This document shows positions 6,163 to 11,913 of a stretch of 11,913 bases of DNA, piece by piece. A model generated the notes under the pieces. It saw only the letters and a list, made by a program, of their open reading frames with translations. It was not told where the DNA came from and ran no database searches. Made by a program: the position numbers and the translations under genes. This stretch comes from CAZSVE01 sp964610175 (lineage in GTDB: Bacteria > Pseudomonadota > Gammaproteobacteria > HK1), in contig CAZSVE010000093.1 of assembly GCA_964610175.1 (NCBI GenBank), forward strand, positions 1 to 11,913, given 5' to 3'. The stretch's first letter is position 1; the number at the start of each line of letters is the position of its first letter.

Positions 6163-7149
6163 CCTTTTTGATCGGTGATCCCTTCCTCGATAACCGTTCA
6201 CGAAATCGGCGATCGACACCGGTTTCGCGCCCGGTCGTTGTACCGTGAGGAGACGAAGCATCCCCTGGCGCGCCGCGATGTCGATGCCTCCGGAAGAACA
6301 GGCGATCACGGTTCCCGGTCGTGCCTGGTCTCCACGTGGATCGACGACACGACTTTGCCATACCCGAAGCACCTGGTTATCGAAGTCCGTATAGGCAATC
6401 GGCCATGGAACGAAGGCGCGTACCTGGCGTTCCAATTCCACTGCCGTGCGATGCCAGTCGAGTTTTCCTTCGGATTTGTCGATGCGCCTGGCGTAGGTGG
6501 CCCGGGCATTGTCCTGGGGGAGCAAGGTCTCCCTGCCTGCTTCCAGGTCACACAGGGTCTGGATCAGGGCCTTCGCTCCGAGGGTGGCCAGTCGGTCGTG
6601 CAGGGAGGCAGAGGTGTCTTCGACATCGATGGGACAGGAGATGGTGCGAAGTATGGGGCCGGTATCCAGCCCCGCATCCATGCGCATGATGGAAACCCCG
6701 GTCTCCGTATCGCCGGTGAGGATAGCGCGTTGGATGGGGGCGGCACCCCGCCAGCGAGGCAACAGCGAGGCATGTACATTGATGCAGCCGTAACGCGGAA
6801 TTTTCAGAATCTCCGGCGGAAGTATCAGGCCATAGGCAGCTACCACGAGGACATCCGGCCTTAGCTCCCCAAGGGCATCCCACACGATGGCATCACGGAG
6901 GTTTTCGGGTTGACATATCGGCAGGCGATGGCGTGACGCCAATTGCTTTACCGGACTCGACGCGAGTTTCCTGCCCCGACCGACCGGCCGGTCGGGTTGG
7001 GTATAGACGACACACACCCGCCAGTCATTGGATGATTTTTCCATGGCCACGGGCACCGATGATTGGGGCCCGGGGGACTCGATGCGCAGCAATGCTTTCA
7101 GAATGATGGCCGCGAAATCGGGTGTGCCGGCAAAGACGATACGCATCAT
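6160..7149 (-). CDS. fmt: Methionyl-tRNA formyltransferase
   Basis: Fmt transfers a formyl group from 10-formyltetrahydrofolate to initiator Met-tRNA. The protein starts MMRIVFAGTPDFAA and contains TQPDRPVGRGRKL with SSPVK, then the catalytic block GCINVHASLLPRWRGAAPIQ (Asn124, His126) and DAGLDTGP (Asp162), followed by the C-terminal tRNA-binding domain (RAFVPWPIAYT). ATG 7149 was chosen because it fits the family's N-terminus, although neither it nor the upstream TTG/ATG (7179/7176) has a convincing ribosome-binding site. At 329 residues it is slightly long, partly from a polar insertion (ESPGPQSSVPVAMEKSS) between the first helix and the second strand. It abuts rsmB with no spacer, so the two are almost certainly co-transcribed. 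The usual partner def is absent; a repeat copy lies upstream instead. Confidence 0.96.
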   Translation of the reverse strand: MMRIVFAGTPDFAAIILKALLRIESPGPQSSVPVAMEKSSNDWRVCVVYTQPDRPVGRGRKLASSPVKQLASRHRLPICQPENLRDAIVWDALGELRPDVLVVAAYGLILPPEILKIPRYGCINVHASLLPRWRGAAPIQRAILTGDTETGVSIMRMDAGLDTGPILRTISCPIDVEDTSASLHDRLATLGAKALIQTLCDLEAGRETLLPQDNARATYARRIDKSEGKLDWHRTAVELERQVRAFVPWPIAYTDFDNQVLRVWQSRVVDPRGDQARPGTVIACSSGGIDIAARQGMLRLLTVQRPGAKPVSIADFVNGYRGRDHRSKR

Positions 7150-7260
7150 GTTGGTGTCGATGTGAGGGGGGAACATCAATGAAACGATGCCTGAATATTC
7201 GTTCCAGGTTGTTCGTTACAGGCTGCCTCGCTATCTTGGATGGATTTCCCTTCTTATGTT

Positions 7261-7370
7261 GTTTATTTCCCGATCAGCTTCACGATTGGATCTTGTTCTA
7301 CAAGGCATCGATTCCGCTTTACCAATATGGAATCATGCTTCGTCGGTTCGAGCACAAGCTTCGGCTGGCC
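7261..7370 (+). repeat. Dispersed ~110-nt intergenic repeat, copy E
   Basis: This full-length copy reads GTTTATTTCCCGATCAGC, TTCACGATTGGATC, GTTCTACAAGGC, TTCCGCTTTACCAATA, then ATCATGCTTCGTCGG and TTCGAGCACAAGCTTCG. It fills the gap between the uncharacterised gene downstream of hslU and the start of fmt, so the fmt promoter must lie in or beside it. No gene is present between 7150 and 7435. Confidence 0.88.
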
Positions 7371-7383
7371 GTTGCCCGGCAAG

Positions 7384-7413
7384 CCGGATCTCCAGACCGA
7401 GTCTTCGATCCGG
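7384..7413 (-). terminator. Hairpin downstream of the uncharacterised gene
   Basis: CCGGATC (7384-7390) and GATCCGG (7407-7413) pair perfectly, with an inner AGAC/GTCT stem (7394-7397 and 7401-7404). The structure starts 22 bases past the stop codon of the minus-strand gene, as expected for a transcript end. No T-tract follows, so factor-independent termination is not assured. Confidence 0.4.
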
Positions 7414-7435
7414 ATCACCGATATGCCACTCCCGG

Positions 7436-8095
7436 CTATGGCGTATTTGTCGCCGGCCATAGTTCCTCGATCTTGGAGATGGCCAAATAGACCAGGAGGT
7501 AGACCTCCGTCCGTCCGCCGTCGTAGACCTGTACCTCGAGACCGAAGTTGCGATCATCGCTTACCAGGAGATAATAACTGAATGGGTCGCCTTTCTCTTC
7601 GTCATCCGGCAATTGCCGATTCCGATAGTCGTCCGGGTGATAATAGGCATTGTGTCCCGCCTCCTGGCGATACACGGGGCCTACCCATCCGGCGAAGTGT
7701 GGGGGTTCCCCGATGGACTCGAGGACATGGTGTACCCCGGTTTCCGGGTCCAGCAGATCGATGAATGCATCCATGTCGAAGATTTGCTCCACGTCTTCCG
7801 GGAGCACGGAGATTCCGAGTTCCAGCCGTTCCCTCCGACCGGGATCGACGACGGCGAGCCGCATGACTGCATCGGTGCCCTGGAGGGTAAATACGGTTTT
7901 TTTGTGTTGTTCACCCCCGAGATCGCAGGTGTTGACATCTTCGACCCGCAGGGACTGATTGTCGATTCCATGCTGTAGCGCGAAACCGAATTCGATGATA
8001 TCGCCGACTTGGAGATCCCGCGGGTGTTCGAGTACGCGCGAGGCGCTTTGCGTATCTTTTTGGGCGGCGCGAAAGAGGTTTTTCAACATACCCAT
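7436..8095 (-). CDS. Uncharacterised acidic cytosolic protein downstream of hslU
   Basis: This 219-residue protein has no signal peptide or membrane segment. It begins MGMLKNLFRAAQK, then HPRDLQVGDIIEFGF, which resembles the opening of small beta-barrel modules. It continues with an acidic middle (LPEDVEQIFDMDAFIDLLDP), WVGPVYRQEAGHNAYYHPDD, and a C-terminal YYLLVSDDRNFGLEVQVYDG-type strand pair ending ISKIEELWPA. I recall similar hypothetical proteins in gammaproteobacteria but can assign no function. The GDIIEF opening recalls DUF4178-type proteins, without enough similarity to claim it. The start has only a weak AAGG upstream. It lies 61 bases after hslU on the same strand and is probably co-transcribed with it. 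Composition and codon use look like those of its neighbours. Confidence 0.82.
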   Translation of the reverse strand: MGMLKNLFRAAQKDTQSASRVLEHPRDLQVGDIIEFGFALQHGIDNQSLRVEDVNTCDLGGEQHKKTVFTLQGTDAVMRLAVVDPGRRERLELGISVLPEDVEQIFDMDAFIDLLDPETGVHHVLESIGEPPHFAGWVGPVYRQEAGHNAYYHPDDYRNRQLPDDEEKGDPFSYYLLVSDDRNFGLEVQVYDGGRTEVYLLVYLAISKIEELWPATNTP

Positions 8096-8156
8096 GGTGT
8101 TTTTGCCTTGTCGGAAGGATTCGTGGCCGAAATATCTCGGGAATAGCTCACATATC

Positions 8157-9491
8157 TCACAGGATATACCGGGTCAGGTCTTCGTTCTTCAACAGTTCGC
8201 CCAGGTGATCGTTTACATAGGCGGCATCGATAGTGGTGGATTTTCCCGCCAGTCCCGGTGCCTCGAACGAGACCTCTTCTAGCAATCGCTCCATGACGGT
8301 GTGAAGGCGTCTGGCACCGATATTTTCGGTACTTTCGTTGACCTGCCAGGCAACCTCGGCGATGCGGGCAATGGCGTCTTCGGCAAAGCCGAGTTCGACT
8401 TTCTCGGTGGCCATGAGGGCGGTGTATTGCTCGGTGAGGGATGCATCGGGTTCGGTGAGGATACGCACGAAATCGTCCACGGTAAGGGCATCGAGTTCCA
8501 CCCGAATGGGTAATCGCCCCTGAAGTTCCGGGATGAGATCGGACGGTTTGGCCACATGGAAGGCACCGGAAGCGATGAACAGCACGTGATCGGTGCGTAG
8601 CATGCCATAGCGGGTCGATACGGTGCAGCCCTCCACGAGGGGCAATAGGTCTCTTTGCACCCCCTCGCGGGAAACATCGGCACCAGCATACTCGGAACGC
8701 TTGGCCACCTTGTCGATCTCATCGAGAAAGACGATGGCGTTTTGTTCCACGTCGCGGATTGCATGGCTCTTGATGTCTTCTTCGTTGATGAACTTCCCTG
8801 CCTCTTCCTCGGTAAGGAGTTTCCGCGCATCCTTGACCCGAAGTTTCCGGGTGCGGGTGCGTCCCCCCGCGATATTTTGGAACAGATTCTGTAGCTGAGA
8901 GGTCATCTCTTCCATGCCGGGCGGGGCCATGATCTCCACCCCGACCGTTGCCATGCTCAATTCTATTTCGATCTCGCGTTCATCCAGTTTTCCGTCCCGC
9001 AACATGGCCCGAAATTTTTCGCGAGTGGAGGAAGAGTTTTCTTCCTCCTCGGAGTTGGAAGAATTGGCACCTCGAGGACGGCGCAGCAAAATATCGAGGA
9101 TTTGATCTTCGGCGGCGATCTCCCCCTGATGTTTGACCTTTTCCAACTCCCGTTCCCGGCGCATCTTTACCGCAATGTCGGCCAGATCGCGGATGATGGA
9201 TTCCACATCGCGCCCGACGTAGCCCACTTCGGTGAACTTGGTCGCCTCCACCTTGAGGAAGGGCGCATCGGCAAGCCTTGCCAGTCTCCGGGCGATCTCG
9301 GTTTTTCCGACGCCCGTCGGTCCGATCATGAGTATGTTCTTCGGCGTGATTTCGTTACGCAACGAATCGTCCACCTGGGTACGACGCCACCGGTTTCGAA
9401 GCGCAATGGCCACGGCGCGTTTCGCGGATGACTGTCCGATAATATGTTTATCCAACTCTTGGACGATCTCTCTTGGTGTCATTTGAGACAT
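8157..9491 (-). CDS. hslU: ATP-dependent unfoldase subunit HslU (ClpY)
   Basis: HslU is the hexameric AAA+ unfoldase that feeds substrates to the HslV peptidase. From ATG 9491 (GGAG nine bases upstream) the protein has 444 residues, matching the family. Motifs in order are HIIGQ (16-20), Walker A GPTGVGKT (57-64), the pore loop GYVGRD (90-95), a long acidic I-domain (about 110-230) with a Ser/Glu-rich stretch near 143-156, Walker B VFLDEID (254-260), FIASGAFH sensor region, sensor-2 IGARRL (391-396) and the C-terminal RYIL tail that docks into HslV. An upstream in-frame ATG at 9509 would add six residues unlike the family. The gene is followed closely by the uncharacterised gene but is 831 bases from hslV, which normally sits directly in front of it. 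Confidence 0.97.
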   Translation of the reverse strand: MSQMTPREIVQELDKHIIGQSSAKRAVAIALRNRWRRTQVDDSLRNEITPKNILMIGPTGVGKTEIARRLARLADAPFLKVEATKFTEVGYVGRDVESIIRDLADIAVKMRRERELEKVKHQGEIAAEDQILDILLRRPRGANSSNSEEEENSSSTREKFRAMLRDGKLDEREIEIELSMATVGVEIMAPPGMEEMTSQLQNLFQNIAGGRTRTRKLRVKDARKLLTEEEAGKFINEEDIKSHAIRDVEQNAIVFLDEIDKVAKRSEYAGADVSREGVQRDLLPLVEGCTVSTRYGMLRTDHVLFIASGAFHVAKPSDLIPELQGRLPIRVELDALTVDDFVRILTEPDASLTEQYTALMATEKVELGFAEDAIARIAEVAWQVNESTENIGARRLHTVMERLLEEVSFEAPGLAGKSTTIDAAYVNDHLGELLKNEDLTRYIL

Positions 9492-9954
9492 TGCGCATTT
9501 CTCCAGCATTCAGCCATCGACTATCTTCAAATTATTTCTGGCCCGGAAAACCCCGAAAAGGGATGAATCGTGTGTCAAAACCCGTTCTGCGCTACGGTAC
9601 GTGCCTCATCGAAGGCACACCCGAAGTGAACCAACCCGCTTCTTGCCGAAACCGAATTGCCGGAACCAAAACATCCTCCACGAAAAAACGGGCGTCATTT
9701 CGCTTCGGGGATAGATTTTCCGACTTTGCCGAGATCTCGAGGGTACAGGATTTCCTGCGCAGCGAAAGATGATGAAAACGAAAAATTTCTCGATCGTTTT
9801 GTTCGAGACTTTCCGGATGAGGAACCATTTTACCGCGTATGGGTTCTGCTTTCCCGCCCAGTTGGAGATTTTTTGGGCTCTTCACGGAAACCTGTGGTAG
9901 TTTTTTTGGTGTGGTGTCGAACCACTTCGGCCATTCGGCCAGGGGTGACGGAAA

Positions 9955-9990
9955 CCGGTGTCATGGCCAGTATCATGGCCGGTGTCATGG
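9955..9990 (+). repeat. 12-bp tandem array, three units
   Basis: CCGGTGTCATGG, CCAGTATCATGG and CCGGTGTCATGG follow one another without gaps; units one and three are identical. The array ends 11 bases before repeat copy F. Confidence 0.85.
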
Positions 9991-10001
9991 GCAGATGATT
10001 C

Positions 10002-10108
10002 GTTTATTTCCCGTTCGGCATTCCCAAATGAGTCAGGTTTTATACAACGCTAGTTTTGCTCTCGATACCAAATCATGCATCATCGGTTCGAGCACAAGCT
10101 TCGCCAGA
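10002..10108 (+). repeat. Dispersed ~110-nt intergenic repeat, copy F
   Basis: It has the head GTTTATTTCCCG, a diverged middle (TTTTATACAACGC, then CGATACCAAATCATGC), and a tail CATCGGTTCGAGCACAAGC identical to or nearly the same as copies D and E. Like copy B it lacks a conserved CACAATCGGATC block, suggesting two subfamilies. Confidence 0.8.
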
Positions 10109-10128
10109 AAAGCTTTGTTACGATGAAA

Positions 10129-10188
10129 GACCCTGGGAAGTCGGACACTGGGAAGTCGGACCCTGGAAAGTCGGACACCGGGAAATCG
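10129..10188 (+). repeat. 15-bp tandem array, four units
   Basis: GACCCTGGGAAGTCG, GACACTGGGAAGTCG, GACCCTGGAAAGTCG and GACACCGGGAAATCG run head to tail. The unit length is a multiple of three, so several frames stay open through it, but no gene start or known domain supports coding. It begins about 20 bases after repeat copy F. Confidence 0.92.
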
Positions 10189-10249
10189 ACGATGGCATCG
10201 CGGAACAGGATTTCCCCGGCCCGTGTTTCCCGACGTCTCCCTCATGGAT

Positions 10250-10298
10250 CTCTACCCCTACTCCCCTGCTCTTCTACTCCTCTACTTTTCTACTCCCC
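10250..10298. repeat. Strand-asymmetric pyrimidine/purine tract
   Basis: The plus strand is almost pure C/T with regularly spaced single A residues, built from CTACTCC/CTACCCC-like steps; the minus strand reads as GGAGTAG repeats. It lies 24 bases after the hslV stop. Similar GGAGTAG-type short repeats are familiar from repeat-rich bacterial genomes such as cyanobacteria. No terminator-like hairpin with a T-run was seen. Confidence 0.7.
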
Positions 10299-10322
10299 GG
10301 GCACCATCAGGGCGAACGATCA

Positions 10323-10877
10323 TCAATCCGCGGTGGCCTTGATCTCCAGTTCCTCGATGGTAATGTGCTGATTGGTGTATACACAGATATCCGCCGCGAT
10401 CCTGAGGGATCGCTCGACGATGGAACGTGCATCGAGTTGGGTATTTTCCAGCATGGCCCGGGCGGAGGCCAACGCATACGGTCCCCCCGATCCGATGCCG
10501 ATTGCTTCGTGCTCGGGCTCGATGACGTCGCCATTTCCGGAAATGATCAACGAAGTGGATTTATCCGCCACGATCAGTAACGCCTCGAGGCGTCGCAATA
10601 ATCGGTCGGTACGCCAGTCCTTGGCCAATTCCACGGCGCTCCGGGTGAGATTTCCGTGATATTGGTCGAGCTTTCCCTCGAATCGCTCGAATAGCGTAAA
10701 GGCATCCGCCGTGCCACCGGCAAACCCCGCGATCACCCGATCGTGATATAAACGTCGCACCTTTTGCGCGTTTCCCTTCATGACGGTTGCGCCCACGGAT
10801 ACTTGTCCATCTCCACCCACGGCGACCGTATTGCCTCGTCGCACGGAAAGAATCGTTGTGCCTTTGAATTGTTCCAT
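10323..10877 (-). CDS. hslV: ATP-dependent protease subunit HslV (ClpQ)
   Basis: HslV is the proteasome-like threonine peptidase of the HslUV complex. The protein starts MEQFKG followed by TTILSVRRG. The first Thr (residue 7) is the expected catalytic N-terminus after removal of a six-residue propeptide, a form seen in several proteobacteria. Other family features are GGDGQ (Asp23, equivalent to Asp17), VMKGNAQKVRRL with Lys39 (equivalent to Lys33), VIAGFAGGTADAFTLFE, AVELAKDWRTDR, GNGDVIEPE and AIGIGSGGPYALA. At 184 residues it is full length. AAGGTAG sits six bases before the ATG. It is first of the hslV/hslU pair, but the spacer after it is long and full of repeats, so hslU may need its own promoter. 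Confidence 0.97.
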   Translation of the reverse strand: MEQFKGTTILSVRRGNTVAVGGDGQVSVGATVMKGNAQKVRRLYHDRVIAGFAGGTADAFTLFERFEGKLDQYHGNLTRSAVELAKDWRTDRLLRRLEALLIVADKSTSLIISGNGDVIEPEHEAIGIGSGGPYALASARAMLENTQLDARSIVERSLRIAADICVYTNQHITIEELEIKATAD

Positions 10878-10902
10878 AACTACCTTGCTCGTTTGTTTGT
10901 AA

Positions 10903-10930
10903 CCTGGCGAAGCTTCGCTGGACGAATTAG
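10903..10930 (+). repeat. Short palindromic motif upstream of hslV, shared with 6136-6162
   Basis: CCTGGCGAAGCTTCGCTGG followed by ACGAATTA closely matches the motif at the fmt-rsmB junction. Its core GCGAAGCTTCGC is a perfect 12-bp palindrome. It lies in the 5' leader of hslV, 25 bases before the start codon, and probably forms a hairpin in the RNA. Confidence 0.6.
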
Positions 10931-10954
10931 ACCAGTCCGGAGGCGAAGAGGTGG

Positions 10955-10960
10955 ATTCTA
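10955..10960 (-). promoter_or_regulatory. hslV: Possible -10 box for hslV
   Basis: The minus strand reads TAGAAT about 80 bases upstream of the hslV start, the best -10-like hexamer in the gap. The -35 region at suitable spacing (near GCACTG) is poor, and no heat-shock sigma-32 pattern (CTTGAA with CCCCAT) was seen. Confidence 0.25.
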
Positions 10961-11013
10961 CAACATTCGGTCCCTTTCAGTGCAGGACTGACTGACTGGC
11001 TTCGTAATTGGCA

Positions 11014-11913
11014 TCACATCCCCCACACGCCGATGCGGTGTTCCTCATGCTGTTCATCCCTGGCAAAGCACTTCTCCTCCCAGGGCTTGTTCGGCGCACG
11101 ATCGAAAATGACCAGGTAGCCCTCATCGGTACCGACCCGATCCATATAATCGGCAGTCTGGGCAAGCCCCTCCTCGAGGGTCGCCTCCAGGGACTTGCGC
11201 AGGATCTTGAGTTCGATGACCGCCCGCTGCACGGGACCATGGAAGCCTTGCGCCCCATCCGGGGGTTCCTGATCCAGTGGCCCCTGATCCAATGGCCCCT
11301 GATCCAATGGCCACTGAATCAAAAGATCGGTACGGCGACGTCCCAAGCCATATTCCCGGTCGATGCGCCCGCCGCCGTTCACGATGCGCTGCAGGAAGGC
11401 CTGCATCAGCAGTTGTGGTCCGGCTTCCTTGTAGTCGAACTGCTCGATCCAGATCTCGCTGTTTTCCCGGAAGAACTGTTGGAAGGCATTCAGGAGTTCG
11501 GGGAGATCGAGACGCTTGTTCTCCATGACATACCAGGTGGTCTCCTGGGGGATCCGGGTCTGGGCGATCCAGGTGAGGGTGCGGGGAATCACCTCCCGGT
11601 AGATGGGATTGGCGATGGCGATCTGGGGACGGGTGCGGATGAGGCCCAGATCCCGCACATAGAGCTGGTCGTCTTCACTGGGGCTGTCCATGCCGAATCC
11701 GGTGTCGTCGCTCAACAATCCTCTGATGACGCGATGAACCCGGGGCTCCTTGAGTTTGTCCGCCAACTGATCGAGGTGGGTATCTCGCCGTTCGATGAGA
11801 CGCTCCCGTGCCTGCTCCATCATTGTCAGGGTGATGGGCCGGGTACGGTCGCGCCCTGCTAGTGGGTAAGGGGGAGGCAAAAGCCACCCCCTCCCCGTTG
11901 TCGCAATGGGGTC
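11014..11913 (-). CDS. C-terminal part of an AAA-like ATPase/PD-(D/E)XK nuclease protein (DUF1703 type), 5' end not resolved
   Basis: The readable protein matches the C-terminal half of the AAA-like plus nuclease family. It shows ARERLIERRDTHLDQLADKL (24-43, counted from TTG 11880), YVRDLGLI and NPIYREVIPR, then DYKEAGPQLLMQAFLQRIVN (149-168). The nuclease core follows: REYGLGRRRTDLL with Asp185 and AVIELKIL with Glu223 and Lys225. It ends EEGLAQTADYMDR, GYLVIFDR, KPWEEK and IGVWGM. The family is abundant in repeat-rich genomes; its role is unknown, with suggested links to mobile elements or defence. The frame is open to the window edge, but residues before GRDRTRPITL look unlike the expected end of the ATPase domain and include a GC-rich hairpin. 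The gene may be truncated there, with ATG 11823 or 11820 as possible starts. A 15-bp array lengthens the loop between the catalytic Asp and Glu. Confidence 0.82.
   Translation of the reverse strand, partial: DPIATTGRGWLLPPPYPLAGRDRTRPITLTMMEQARERLIERRDTHLDQLADKLKEPRVHRVIRGLLSDDTGFGMDSPSEDDQLYVRDLGLIRTRPQIAIANPIYREVIPRTLTWIAQTRIPQETTWYVMENKRLDLPELLNAFQQFFRENSEIWIEQFDYKEAGPQLLMQAFLQRIVNGGGRIDREYGLGRRRTDLLIQWPLDQGPLDQGPLDQEPPDGAQGFHGPVQRAVIELKILRKSLEATLEEGLAQTADYMDRVGTDEGYLVIFDRAPNKPWEEKCFARDEQHEEHRIGVWGM
11266..11310 (-). repeat. 15-bp tandem array inside the nuclease core
   Basis: TTCCTGATCCAGTGG is followed by two identical CCCCTGATCCAATGG units (11281-11295 and 11296-11310) and then a degenerate relic to 11325. 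It encodes PLDQG-type pentapeptides (residues 191-204) and lies in the loop between the two active-site strands. Confidence 0.9.
11870..11891. other. GC-rich hairpin near the window edge
   Basis: GGGGGAGGC (11870-11878), loop AAAA, and GCCACCCCC (11883-11891) pair at eight of nine positions. It falls where the nuclease protein stops resembling its family, so it may mark an insertion or a truncation boundary, or a terminator or leader of a neighbouring unit. Confidence 0.5.

Larger units (their letters stand above)
9492..10322. other. Gene-free, repeat-filled spacer between hslV and hslU
   Basis: No gene can be supported. The longest frames (minus 9592-9885, 97 residues; plus 9657-9998, 113 residues) overlap on opposite strands, resemble nothing known to me and have weak starts. 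The right-hand part holds a 12-bp x 3 array, repeat copy F, a 15-bp x 4 array and a pyrimidine tract. The left part (9492-9950) is unremarkable apart from short T-runs. Confidence 0.7.

Noticed and set aside
7340..7370. GGTTCGA-containing block resembling a tRNA T-arm
   Set aside because: It belongs to the tail of the dispersed repeat; no acceptor, D or anticodon stems can be drawn around it.
9592..9885. 97-residue minus-strand frame in the hslV-hslU spacer (GTG start)
   Set aside because: It has no recognisable domain and a weak start, overlaps an equally long plus-strand frame, and sits in a repeat-rich spacer. A decayed gene cannot be excluded.
10129..10188. Possible CRISPR-like array
   Set aside because: Units are 15 bp head to tail with no spacers; it is a simple tandem repeat, and no cas gene is present.
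10955..11013. Heat-shock (sigma-32) promoter for hslV
   Set aside because: Expected from E. coli, but no CTTGAA/CCCCAT-like pair at proper spacing was found upstream of the gene.

Overview
The window looks like part of a gammaproteobacterial chromosome. RsmB, Fmt, HslU, HslV and GspK all read as ordinary proteobacterial orthologues. The genome is repeat-rich. Together with the AAA-like/DUF1703-type nuclease, this recalls sulfur-oxidising Chromatiales/Thiotrichales-type bacteria and their symbionts. That placement is inference; no rRNA gene or other taxonomic marker is present.

Layout. 1-520: no gene, three copies (A-C) of a ~110-nt dispersed repeat. 521-1462 (-): beta-hydroxyacid dehydrogenase with an exact in-frame 45-bp tandem duplication in its NAD(P)-binding fold. 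1463-1763: leader plus repeat copy D. 1764-2735 (-): gspK, a minor pseudopilin of type II secretion, without other gsp genes. 2736-3086: divergent intergenic region with a run of hairpins. 3087-4580 (+): a lipoprotein made of twelve 23-residue repeats in four triplets, ending in a peptidoglycan-binding domain. 4678-4714: perfect 17-bp-stem hairpin between convergent genes. 4708-6159 (-) rsmB and 6160-7149 (-) fmt: a tight translation/ribosome pair with abutting reading frames. 7150-7435: repeat copy E. 7436-8095 (-): uncharacterised acidic protein just downstream of hslU. 8157-9491 (-) hslU. 9492-10322: an 831-bp gene-free, repeat-filled spacer (copy F, 12-bp and 15-bp tandem arrays, purine/pyrimidine-asymmetric tract). 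10323-10877 (-) hslV. 11014-11913 (-): C-terminal part of an AAA-like/PD-(D/E)XK nuclease protein, open to the window edge.

How it fits together. hslV and hslU encode the peptidase and the unfoldase of one ATP-dependent protease and are usually adjacent, but here the repeat spacer separates them. fmt and rsmB form an apparent operon. The remaining genes have no obvious shared pathway.

The main themes are two. The first is heavy expansion of dispersed and tandem repeats, mostly between genes. Inside genes the tandem periods are 45, 18 and 15 bp, all multiples of three. The second is the modular repeat lipoprotein, the best candidate for something not yet characterised. There is no CRISPR array, rRNA, recognisable tRNA, transposase or phage gene.
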